A stretch of 64,000 bases of DNA, taken from contig JAVJSD010000104.1 of the NCBI GenBank assembly GCA_040219575.1, positions 62,001-126,000 on the forward strand, read 5' to 3'. The notes beneath the pieces were generated by a model that had not been told where the DNA came from, made no database searches, and saw only the letters and a program-made list of their open reading frames with translations. Source of the DNA: JAVJSD01 sp040219575. GTDB taxonomy: Bacteria; Planctomycetota; Planctomycetia; Pirellulales; Pirellulaceae. The stretch's first letter is position 1, and each line of letters opens with the position of its first letter. Shown one piece after another: positions 34,358 through 41,957 of this stretch. Made by a program: the position numbers and the translations under genes.

Positions 34358-34777
34358 ATGCGACTGACAACCCAGACCGACTTCGCCCTGCGAACGCTGA
34401 TGTACCTGGCATGCCGGCCGCAGCGCACGACGGCGGCCGAGGTCGCCCAGTTCTACGGCGTCTCGCCGAATCACATGGCGAAAGTCGTCAACCTGCTGGC
34501 GCGGTTGGGCTACGTCCGTAGTATTCGCGGCATCGGCGGCGGCATTGAATTGGCCCGCCGGCCCGAAGAGATCCGCCTGGGCGAGGTTGTCGAGGCCTTC
34601 GAGGGAAATATGCACCTGCTGGAGTGCGTCGCCGCCGAAGAGGTTTGCGCGATCGAGTCGTTTTGCAAGTTGAAGGGCGTGCTGGCGGAAGCCGAGCGCG
34701 TGCAAATGGACTACCTCAACAGCGTCACGCTGGCCGACGTGGCGCCCACCACCCGCCAATTCGGCCGCATCGCTTGA
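34358..34777 (+). CDS. Rrf2-family regulator, NsrR-like, with three iron-sulfur cysteines
   Basis: Starting at ATG 34358 gives 139 residues that begin MRLTTQTDFALRTLMYLA, the usual Rrf2 opening. A winged helix-turn-helix (AAEVAQFYGVSPNHMAKVVN, 26-45, and the GYVRSIRGIGGGIELAR wing) is followed by three cysteines C90, C97 and C103, close to the spacing of the [Fe-S] ligands of the nitric-oxide sensor NsrR. The two c-type haem genes downstream on the same strand are its likely targets. IscR is less likely because it would sit with isc genes. Confidence 0.85.
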   Translation: MRLTTQTDFALRTLMYLACRPQRTTAAEVAQFYGVSPNHMAKVVNLLARLGYVRSIRGIGGGIELARRPEEIRLGEVVEAFEGNMHLLECVAAEEVCAIESFCKLKGVLAEAERVQMDYLNSVTLADVAPTTRQFGRIA

Positions 34778-34843
34778 CCCCGCGCGGCAAGCGATCCCCC
34801 GCCTCCCCGACATCCCACCTTACTCCCCGCCTCGAGGCATCGC

Positions 34844-35443
34844 ATGAAACCCTCGTACGCTCTTATGGCAAGCATCGCCGGCCTACTGACGGCCGCGGCG
34901 ATCGCGCTCGGCGTCAAGAACTTCGCGGTCGGCGCCGACAAGACGCCCGACGACCGAGCAATCGATTCGAAACTCGATTCGAAACGCGATCAGCCCCCGG
35001 GCTACTCGCTCGAAGGCGCCCGTGATCGCGCGAAGGTGATGCACGACGTCTACTCGGCCACGTTGGAGGTGATGCATCACCGCTACTTCCACGGCGATCG
35101 GGCCGTTGTGCCGGCGCGGGCGATGGAGGACATCTTCAGCGCCATCAAGCGGCAGTCGCGCGTCGAAGCCCGTTGGATCTCGGTGAACATGAAGCCGATG
35201 AGCATCGAACACGCACCCCAGAGCGAGTTTGAGCAGCGAGCCGCCAAGGAAATCGCCAGCGGTAAGGAAGCGTTCGAGACGGTCGAAGAGGGATACTATC
35301 GCCGGGCCGGCGCGATCCGGCTCACCGACGGCTGCATCAGCTGCCACGGCGGCTTCGCGCTGGCGCCGTCGAAGTCGCCCAAGTTCGCCGGGCTGGTGAT
35401 CAGCGTCCCGATCCACGGCGGCGGCGCCGCCGATTCCAAATAG
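34844..35443 (+). CDS. Periplasmic c-type haem protein, DUF3365/Tll0287-like
   Basis: A 199-residue exported protein: signal peptide or anchor at 5-30, then an alpha-helical Tll0287-like (DUF3365) sensor fold with YSATLEVMHHRYF, a WISVNMKPM strand and EFEQRAAKEIASG. It ends at a single haem-attachment site C164-I-S-C167-H168. Such domains bind one c-type haem and are found in sensor kinases or alone, with proposed roles in redox or NO sensing. It lies 66 bp after the NsrR-like gene and 17 bp before a paralogue, so the three probably form one operon. Confidence 0.8.
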   Translation: MKPSYALMASIAGLLTAAAIALGVKNFAVGADKTPDDRAIDSKLDSKRDQPPGYSLEGARDRAKVMHDVYSATLEVMHHRYFHGDRAVVPARAMEDIFSAIKRQSRVEARWISVNMKPMSIEHAPQSEFEQRAAKEIASGKEAFETVEEGYYRRAGAIRLTDGCISCHGGFALAPSKSPKFAGLVISVPIHGGGAADSK

Positions 35444-35460
35444 CCGCGAGGACCGAACAC

Positions 35461-36009
35461 ATGAAACGAATGCCGGCCGGAGTTTCGCTGGCCGTGGTGG
35501 TTTTTGCAGCGTTCTCTTGCGCGCTGGGAGTCCACCTCTCGACCGTTTATGGAGGCGACGCCGCGCCGTCGGCCGTGTTGGAGGCACGCAGCCGCGCGCG
35601 AGTCCTCCACGAGACGATTCACGGCGCGCTGCAGGTCATGCATCGTGATTTCTTCGACGAGGAGCAGGGACGGGTGATTCCCTCGCGTTCCTTGGAGGAC
35701 GTCTTTCACGAACTGGAGCGCAGCCATCACGTGACCGTGCGTTGGATGTCGGTGAACACGAGCGCCATGAACGTCGACCATGAACCGCAGACGGAATTCG
35801 AAAAGAACGCCGCGAAGGCCTTGGCCTCTGGACGGAAGCAGTACGAGGAGATCGCGCGCGACGGCTACCAGTACGCCGGCCTGATTCGCCTCTCTTCGCG
35901 CTGCCTGAAGTGCCACGTTCCCAACCGCACCAGCACCGAGGACCGGGCCGCCGCGCTGACGATCACGATGTCGCTGAGTGAGAAACCAACCGCGAGCGAC
36001 GGAGAGTAG
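35461..36009 (+). CDS. Second periplasmic c-type haem protein, DUF3365/Tll0287-like
   Basis: A 182-residue paralogue of the preceding gene with the same plan: signal peptide (~1-32), GALQVMHRDFF, RWMSVNTSAMNVDHEPQTEFEKNAAKALASG and a haem site C148-L-K-C151-H152. The two proteins share the motif order but only about one third of residues by eye, so the duplication is old. The short 17-bp gap indicates co-transcription. The protein is soluble apart from the signal sequence; its partner is unknown. Confidence 0.8.
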   Translation: MKRMPAGVSLAVVVFAAFSCALGVHLSTVYGGDAAPSAVLEARSRARVLHETIHGALQVMHRDFFDEEQGRVIPSRSLEDVFHELERSHHVTVRWMSVNTSAMNVDHEPQTEFEKNAAKALASGRKQYEEIARDGYQYAGLIRLSSRCLKCHVPNRTSTEDRAAALTITMSLSEKPTASDGE

Positions 36010-36173
36010 CCGCCGGGCAACACCGCGAATTGATCGACAACTACGCCGCCGGAGTGGAGCAACTGCGCCGCGCGGCGGCGGGGATGAGCGACGAACGACT
36101 CGACGCCGCGCCGATCGCCGGCCAGTGGCCAGCAGCAGGGGGAGAACCGATGGGGGACGAGAATTGCCGATGA
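36009..36173 (+). pseudogene. Remnant of a DinB-like gene
   Basis: From the last base of the haem gene's stop, one frame reads HRELIDNYAAGVEQLRRAAA followed by GMSDERLDAAPIAGQW before turning to unrelated sequence and a stop. This matches the first ~40 residues of DinB/YfiT-type four-helix proteins, which continue with a W(S/T)xxEVVxHL segment that is absent here. No start codon or ribosome site is seen. It looks like the head of a deleted gene. Confidence 0.55.
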
Positions 36174-36305
36174 ACGGCGAATTGACGCGCAGGCGTGAGT
36201 TGCGGACAATCGCGTCGCCCGGGACGGATCCGCCGATCGCCGTTTGAAAGCCTCGGATGGCTCCTTTCCTCGCGAGTTGTGCCTGATCCTCCCTAGGAGC
36301 TAGCG

Positions 36306-36746
36306 ATGGCGGAATACCCCGATGACGCGGACGGCGAGGTGCTGGCGGATTTGGCCGCTCAGGGCGTCGACATGTCGCAACCTTTGCTGATTGATTTTCC
36401 CGTCGCCGCGGCCGATGAAGCGTCGGCGACGGCGATCGGCGCCGCGCTGACCAAGGCGGGCTACCGTTTCGAAATCGAGTTCGACGAGGGCGAGCCGAAT
36501 GAAGACGGCGAAATCGACCCGGACGACGACGAGTTCGGACCGGCCTGGACCGTCTACGTCGCCGTGCAGATGGTCCCCGAATACGCCGAGATCATGCGGA
36601 TTCAAGCGGAACTGGACGAGCTCGCCAGGCCGCTCGACGGCTATTCCGACGGCTGGGGCGTCATGCTCGACGGCGACGATTTCGAGGAAGAAGAGGACTT
36701 CGAGGAAGGAGAGGAATTCGAAGAGGGAGAGGATATCGAGACTTAA
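36306..36746 (+). CDS. RraB-like (regulator of ribonuclease E) protein with acidic tail
   Basis: A 146-residue protein. PDDADGEVLADLAAQGVDMS at 5-24 and GYSDGWGVMLDGDDF near 111-125 frame a small alpha/beta fold of the RraB type, whose members inhibit RNase E or have lost that role. The last ~25 residues are almost pure Glu/Asp/Phe (EEEEDFEEGEEFEEGED). The start follows CTAGGAGCTAGCG, a good ribosome site. Whether it binds an RNase E is not visible from sequence. Confidence 0.7.
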   Translation: MAEYPDDADGEVLADLAAQGVDMSQPLLIDFPVAAADEASATAIGAALTKAGYRFEIEFDEGEPNEDGEIDPDDDEFGPAWTVYVAVQMVPEYAEIMRIQAELDELARPLDGYSDGWGVMLDGDDFEEEEDFEEGEEFEEGEDIET

Positions 36747-36790
36747 CAACGCACGCCGCCGGGGGACCGCCAGCGCGGCGGCTCTGAGCG

Positions 36791-39016
36791 TTACGGCTCT
36801 TGAAGAATCCAGTCCACGGCGGCCATTGGTTTGTCGCTTGGCCGCGGGGACAGCGTCATGTGATCCGGTTCGCCCAGCGCGTTGTAAGCGGAGCGGACGA
36901 TTGGCGGAGCGTCCTCACGTTCGCCCGTCAGCCACATGGGGGTGGGGGCGGCGAGGGAGAGCAGTGCGGGCAGGTCGCCGTATTTGGCGGCGCCGGGGAG
37001 GAAGTCGACGTGGTAGACGCCCTGCACGTCGCGGAAGCGAAAGCCCCCGGTGTCGAGGGCGACGCGGCCAAGTTGACCATTCGCTTGCGCGGCGGCGCCG
37101 GCGGCCCACTTTCCGGCGTCGCCCAAGCCGACCAGATCGACCTGTTTGTTTCGCCCGTCTTGTTCGGCCAACACGATCGCCGCCAGGACATCGTGTACGC
37201 GGTGGGCGAAGACGGGCAAGTTGTAGCAATAGGTCCAACCGGCGAACGCCTCCTCGCCGGGCAGCGCCCGCTGCCGCAATCGCGGCTTGCCATCGGCCAG
37301 AAACTCTCCCTGATCCAGCAAATCGAGGCCGATGACCGTGCGGCCCGATTCGAGCAACTTGCGAATGTGCGGCCGCGGGGAACCGTCGCGATTGAAGAGG
37401 GCCGCTTTTCCCTCGCCGGCGACCCACACGACCGCCCGGCCGCGGTGTTGTTTGGGAACCAGCATCGCTGTCGGTAGTTCGGCGGCCAGCCCTTGAAACG
37501 TCCGATAGCGGAGCAGCCCCAGGTGTTCGGTGTACTGCGTGTGCTCTCGTTGTTGCTTTAGTTCGAAGCGAACTTCGGTCTCAGGCGGCAGTCGCCGCAA
37601 CAGAACGTCCCAGGCGCCTCCGACGACTTTGCGGTATTCTTCCCAGGACGACCGATCGCGCGGCGTCAAAGCCGCCAGTTGCCGCCTGGCGTCGTCGGAA
37701 AACCAGCGCAGCAGCTTCCCCTGAACGTCTGGATCGCTCGCGGGTTGCGGATGCGCATCGTTCCAGACGGTCATCTCGTCGCGGGTCAGTCGCGTGTAAT
37801 CCTGCTCGACGATCGGCTCCTTCAGGCCGAGTTGCAGGTGCCGATTCAGCCAGTCATACATCGCCGCCCGACTGACGTAGTTGTAGTTGTGCGGGAACTG
37901 CGTGAGGCTCGCATGCGCGACCTGTTGTTCGGCGCCCAACAACTGATAGCGCCGGCGCAACTGGGGAAAGCCGCGGCGGCTCATGGTGCGCGTGGCGTCG
38001 TCGGCCGAGATCAAGAGCATCGGCTTGGGTGCGTGGAGTGCGGCGAATTCGAGGTTGTACATCCCGTATCGCAGGCCGCAAATGTTCTCACACGTGCAAC
38101 CGCCCTGACGGGTTGTGGAGACGATCACGACCGGAACCGACACGAGCGGACGATCGTCGATCGCGCACAGCATAAACGTTTGCGTGCCGCCGCCGCTGCC
38201 GCCGGTGACGGCGATCCGCTTGGCGTCGACGTCCGGCAGGCTGGTGAGGAAGTCCAAGGCGCGGATCGAGTTGTAAGTGTGCAGCCCCAGCGGATTCTGC
38301 AGGTTCAATAGTGCGCCGGCGCTGTAGAGTCCGCTCTGCGGCGGCTGTTTGAACTGGATGCGGGACCGCGAGAAGCGGTGCGCCACATCGAGCGGAATCT
38401 GCTGGTTGTCGCCGTAGCCGATCATGTCGTAGTGAAACACCACGCAGCCCATCCGCGCCAATTGCACGCAGCGCGACTGCATGAAACTGCGGCCTCCCTC
38501 TTCGAACCGCTCCGCCCCCGCGGCGATCTTCTCCCTCACGGCGTCGCGGCCCTCGTCGATGAACCGGCCGCCGGGAAAATGGCCGTGCGGACTCAACACG
38601 GCCGGCCGCTTTCCGGAACCCTTGGCGGGGCGATAGAGATTGCCGGTGACGAAGAACCCCGGGACGCTTTCGAAGTAGACCTTTTCCACCGTGTAGTCGT
38701 CCCGCGTCAGCTTCCCGTGAATGACGGCGTTCAACGGCGTCTTGGTGGGGCGGGGCCAAAGTCCCAGCGTGACGCGCATCACCTGGCGGACGTGATCGGC
38801 GCGAAGCCGCAACTGCTCGGGCGAACGGGCCGGCTCAAACAGGAAGTCGCCCTGCTCCTGCTTCAAAGGCCCGAGTCGTTCGTCCACGGGCGTTTGTCCC
38901 TCGCTGAGCACGCGATTTCCCCCGGGAGCTGTGAGCTTGGCGTCGTCCGCCCGCGCCGAGTGAAGAAACAGCGTCGTTATCAGGCAAGATGCACAAATCG
39001 TGGAGAAGGTGTTCAT
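36791..39016 (-). CDS. Secreted alpha/beta hydrolase (acetylxylan-esterase-like), two-domain
   Basis: The start at 39016 gives 741 residues with a signal peptide ending near ARADDAK (about 24). The catalytic hydrolase domain (~120-400) has an HGH oxyanion-type stretch (LSPHGHFPGG) and the nucleophile elbow GGSGGG (S274). The C-terminal half (~480-741) repeats a hydrolase-like fold with VVWVAGEGKAAL and VDLVGLGDAGKWAAG, lacking a clear nucleophile serine. Planctomycetes carry many such large esterases thought to deacetylate polysaccharides. An upstream extension to 39361 is antisense-like and rejected. Convergent with the RraB-like gene. Confidence 0.7.
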   Translation of the reverse strand: MNTFSTICASCLITTLFLHSARADDAKLTAPGGNRVLSEGQTPVDERLGPLKQEQGDFLFEPARSPEQLRLRADHVRQVMRVTLGLWPRPTKTPLNAVIHGKLTRDDYTVEKVYFESVPGFFVTGNLYRPAKGSGKRPAVLSPHGHFPGGRFIDEGRDAVREKIAAGAERFEEGGRSFMQSRCVQLARMGCVVFHYDMIGYGDNQQIPLDVAHRFSRSRIQFKQPPQSGLYSAGALLNLQNPLGLHTYNSIRALDFLTSLPDVDAKRIAVTGGSGGGTQTFMLCAIDDRPLVSVPVVIVSTTRQGGCTCENICGLRYGMYNLEFAALHAPKPMLLISADDATRTMSRRGFPQLRRRYQLLGAEQQVAHASLTQFPHNYNYVSRAAMYDWLNRHLQLGLKEPIVEQDYTRLTRDEMTVWNDAHPQPASDPDVQGKLLRWFSDDARRQLAALTPRDRSSWEEYRKVVGGAWDVLLRRLPPETEVRFELKQQREHTQYTEHLGLLRYRTFQGLAAELPTAMLVPKQHRGRAVVWVAGEGKAALFNRDGSPRPHIRKLLESGRTVIGLDLLDQGEFLADGKPRLRQRALPGEEAFAGWTYCYNLPVFAHRVHDVLAAIVLAEQDGRNKQVDLVGLGDAGKWAAGAAAQANGQLGRVALDTGGFRFRDVQGVYHVDFLPGAAKYGDLPALLSLAAPTPMWLTGEREDAPPIVRSAYNALGEPDHMTLSPRPSDKPMAAVDWILQEP

Positions 39017-39456
39017 CGTGGTACGGCTCAAGCCGTTCTCGCGGATCGATGACAATGTTGAGGAGTCAGGCTTCGTCCGGAAAGTTCGCAGCGGAAGTCG
39101 TGAGACGTCGCGAGACTTCCGATGGCGTGGAGAAAGTGGAATTCTCACGAGTGCCGCTATCGTTCGATTTGCCACGTCTGCATTTTTTTGACGGCGCCCA
39201 GCTGCCGCGGGTTTACATTCCAGCGGACGCCCCGTCACGGGGAGCCGAAGGCCGGACTCTCTGCGCGCAGCTCGCTTTGCTTTGGCCAATCGATCGTACT
39301 GCGTCACGGGCGCGGCAGCAACTCGAGCCATCTTGCCGCAGTCAGCCGAGGTCTCGAACATGCAGGACGTCTTTGGCCACGGGCGCCCGGACGCGGCTCA
39401 CCTGAGTTTGACGAGATTCACACAACCGTGGTAGCTTTGTTGAAGGAGATATCAGC
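39017..39456. other. Intergenic region holding two degenerate palindromic repeats
   Basis: A 440-bp gap upstream of the toxin-antitoxin pair. At 39091-39122 and 39140-39160 it carries AGCGGAAGTCGTGAGA...GAGACTTCCGA and GGAATTCTCACGAGTGCCGCTA, diverged members of the repeat family at 3454-3616. The last ~60 bases hold the TA leader with the ribosome site GAAGGAGATATC. No other gene is seen. Confidence 0.6.
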
Positions 39457-39696
39457 ATGTCAACTTATGAATTCCCTTCCGATCTCGCCCACCAAATCAA
39501 GGAACGGATGACCACCGGGCAGTACGAGTCGGAAGATGATCTGCTCCGTGAGGCTTTGAGAGCGTTGCGACAGCGTGACGAGGAAGTTGTCGCTATCCAG
39601 GAGGGGATCGACGACCTGGAGGCGGGACGCGTGCTCTCCTTGCGCGAGTTCGACCGAGAATTCCGCGAGCGTAAGAATATATCGCCAAATACCTGA
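39457..39696 (+). CDS. Antitoxin of a ParD/RHH type TA pair
   Basis: Seventy-nine residues. The N-terminal ribbon-helix-helix (STYEFPSDLAHQIKERMTTGQYESEDDLLREALRAL, ending near residue 37) binds the operon's own promoter, and the C-terminal helix (VVAIQEGIDDLEAGRVLSLREFDREFRER) wraps the toxin. The GAAGGAGATAT site 5 bases upstream is the strongest ribosome site in the window. The stop overlaps the toxin start by one base. Confidence 0.85.
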   Translation: MSTYEFPSDLAHQIKERMTTGQYESEDDLLREALRALRQRDEEVVAIQEGIDDLEAGRVLSLREFDREFRERKNISPNT

Positions 39697-40016
39697 TGCC
39701 CGAGGTCTTTCTCACTCGCCGTGCTCAGGTCGAGCTCGACCAGGCTCACGACTGGTGGGCGGAGAACCGATCCGCAGAACAGGCTCAGCGATGGTACTTG
39801 GGTTTCCTGAACGCGATCGTAGGCCTTGAAAATTCTCCCAGCCGATGCGCTCTCGCTCCAGAAGATGAGTTTTTTCCGATAGAAGTCCGTCAACTCAACT
39901 TCGGTCTTGGCGCCAGACCGACGCACCGCGCGATCTACACCATCCGCGCGGATTCAATCGTTATTCTGCGTGTGAGGCATTTAGCCCAGAGACCCTTGAC
40001 GCCAGACGATGTGTAG
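39696..40016 (+). CDS. RelE/ParE-family toxin
   Basis: A 106-residue RelE/ParE superfamily toxin. It opens with VFLTRRAQVELDQAHDWWAENR, the ParE-like start, and ends with HRAIYTIRADSIVILRVRHLAQRPL, the conserved closing strand with Arg/His. The initial ATG overlaps the antitoxin stop (TGATG). RelE members cut ribosome-bound mRNA and ParE members poison gyrase; the sequence alone does not say which. Confidence 0.85.
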   Translation: MPEVFLTRRAQVELDQAHDWWAENRSAEQAQRWYLGFLNAIVGLENSPSRCALAPEDEFFPIEVRQLNFGLGARPTHRAIYTIRADSIVILRVRHLAQRPLTPDDV

Positions 40017-40061
40017 CGGCGATTCGCGAACACGCGAGCCCGCAGGTTGTCCGATGGCGGA

Positions 40062-41264
40062 CTAGACCCGCGTGTACTTGTCGAGCGGGTGGTTTTTCAC
40101 CACGAGCCACTCGCCCTTCTCGTCCTTGCTGCGGGCGCCGGGGCCGGCTTCGGCGCCGCCTTCCGGCGGCAGCGGGGTCAGTTCGGCGAAATAGTGGGCC
40201 TTCGGCCGCGCCCCCTGCCACTGCATCCAGTCGGCCAGCAGGCGGTACTCCTTGCGCTTCTCGGGCACGTAGATGCTGTCGCCCTTTTGCAGCACCAGTT
40301 CATGCGCCCCGGTCCAGCCGAACCAGTTGTAGGCCGAGGTGTGGGCCGGGATCCAATGGCCTTCGCCTTGCTCGTCGAGCAGGAAGAACTCGGCCCAATT
40401 ATGGTTCGGCACCCAGACCAGCCGCGCCGGGATGCCGGAGACGCGGCAGAGAGCGACGAACACCGCGGCCCGTTCCTCGCAATCGCCCACGCGGTCGCGC
40501 AGCGCCTCGACGACGCTGGTGTAGGGGCCGGTGCGGGCGCGGATGTTCTCCCACACCCAGCCATAGTAGGCCCGGGCCTTGTCCCAGGGGTGGTCGATTT
40601 GCCCCGCGATCTTGACCGCTAATTCACGGACGTCTCGGCCGCGCGTCTGAATGCCGGGACTGTCGTACATGTACAGCTTGCGAAAGTCCTTGGGAAACTC
40701 CTGCTCGGCGGGGAATCGATCGCGCTCGTAGCCCTGATAGCTCTTGTGCAGCGTCAGTCGGAACAGCGCGGCGCCGACGATTACTTGTCCCTCGACGATG
40801 CCGGGCGCCGAGAGCACCACCTGCCCCGCCTCGCGCGAGAGGGCCCGCAGCGCCACGCGGCAGCCGGCCCCGTCCAGGTCGTAGCCCGTGATCGCCTGCT
40901 CCGGGTGTTCGACCGGCGCGGCGGTGGTGGCCATAATCTGCGTGGCCGGGCCGGTCCCTTCCAACCGCATGCCGACCTTCAGTTGATACGGGCGGGGCTC
41001 GAGATACCCCGTTTGATCGGTGGGCGGGTCGTTCCAGATGTACTTCCCATCGCCGACCACGGGAACAATGCTGCGGACCGGCGGAAGGGGTGCGAATCGG
41101 TCCTGGCACGGCGTGTCGCCATTTCGCCACGTCCCGCTGAGCCAACCGCCATCCAGCCAACCGCGATCCAACCAGACGGCGCCGAGCGATGTGGCGCCGA
41201 CAGACGCGGCGCCCAGGGCGGCCTTCAGAAAATGGCGACGCGAAGGTTTCCGAATCTGCATCAT
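40062..41264 (-). CDS. Tat-exported transglutaminase-like protein
   Basis: A 400-residue protein with a twin-arginine signal (SRRHFLKAALGA from residue 8). Residues ~28-50 carry an odd five-residue repeat, WLDRG/WLDGG/WLSGT. The C-terminal transglutaminase-like domain has the nucleophile in RVGDCEERAAVFVALCR (C262) and the histidine in WVPNHNWAEFFLLD (H288), with an aspartate following, so the Cys-His-Asp set is complete. It may cross-link or hydrolyse peptide amides in the periplasm. The ATG at 41264 has GGAG five bases upstream. A longer reading is rejected. Confidence 0.75.
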   Translation of the reverse strand: MMQIRKPSRRHFLKAALGAASVGATSLGAVWLDRGWLDGGWLSGTWRNGDTPCQDRFAPLPPVRSIVPVVGDGKYIWNDPPTDQTGYLEPRPYQLKVGMRLEGTGPATQIMATTAAPVEHPEQAITGYDLDGAGCRVALRALSREAGQVVLSAPGIVEGQVIVGAALFRLTLHKSYQGYERDRFPAEQEFPKDFRKLYMYDSPGIQTRGRDVRELAVKIAGQIDHPWDKARAYYGWVWENIRARTGPYTSVVEALRDRVGDCEERAAVFVALCRVSGIPARLVWVPNHNWAEFFLLDEQGEGHWIPAHTSAYNWFGWTGAHELVLQKGDSIYVPEKRKEYRLLADWMQWQGARPKAHYFAELTPLPPEGGAEAGPGARSKDEKGEWLVVKNHPLDKYTRV

Positions 41265-41491
41265 GCTGCTCCAACGCATCGTACCGGGCTTGCGAACCGT
41301 ACCGACATTGAACGGCAAAACGATTCGGCGAGTCAATCGTTTTGTGAATTTGCCGATAGTTGATCCGCGAAGTAGTGTTTCAATGCGGCCCGACGTCTAC
41401 TTCGGCGCTCGGGTCGCACTTGAACCTCTTTTCAACCGGCGGCCGGGGCGCCACGCCCATTGGCCGCGCGATTACTAGCCCGAGGTGGGCC

Positions 41492-41680
41492 ATGAAGCCT
41501 TATCTACTTTCCTTGTTTCTTTGTGAGGACGGCGCGACCGCAGTCGAGTATGCAGTGATGTTGGCCTTGATCGTTCTGGCTTGCCTGGGAACGGTTCTGG
41601 CGCTTGGCAATGCGACCGCATCGAGTCTTCACAATTCGCAGAACAGCATCACCAACGCGATGAACGGCGGTAGTTCGTAG
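41492..41680 (+). CDS. Flp/Fap-type pilin
   Basis: A 62-residue Flp pilin prepilin. A short leader (MKPYLLSLFLCEDGAT) ends at the prepilin peptidase site, and the mature part begins AVEYAVMLALIVLACLGTVL, the conserved glutamate-containing hydrophobic helix (E at position 5 of the mature form). A short polar end follows. It is the fibre subunit of Tad pili, whose other parts lie at the left end of the window. The single gene stands alone here. Confidence 0.88.
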   Translation: MKPYLLSLFLCEDGATAVEYAVMLALIVLACLGTVLALGNATASSLHNSQNSITNAMNGGSS

Positions 41681-41957
41681 GACACGGCGACGGCGCCAGG
41701 GACCTTTTCGTCTGTGTACTGCGCGTTATCGCTCGTTGTCCGCAACGCGGAGCATGATTCCGCGCCGCTCGACGTAGGTACGTACGTCGGTCGGTCGCCA
41801 GGTCTCCTCCGCACCAACGAACGAGCGATGCCGTCGTCGCCGGCCGAGGTCCGTGGCGCCCTCGCATCTTTCGCAAGAAATGCGGAGTGAATCTCCGCGC
41901 TCTCAGCGTCGCCCCTTCATTCGGCCGCCGCCGCCCGACTTCCCGACGAACGGCTTC
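41681..41957. other. Intergenic region, 277 bp
   Basis: No gene or known site is seen between the pilin and the DUF1501 gene, only an ACGTAGGTACGTACGTCGGTCGG run of short palindromes near 41775-41800. The pilin and the DUF1501 gene converge here. Confidence 0.5.

Noticed and set aside
36306..36746. Toxin-antitoxin or Rho-like role for the acidic-tailed protein
   Set aside because: The N-terminal PDDADG and GYSDGWGVM segments fit RraB; no partner gene is present.
39017..39361. Upstream extension of the large hydrolase
   Set aside because: It runs through the palindromic repeats and ahead of a proper signal peptide.
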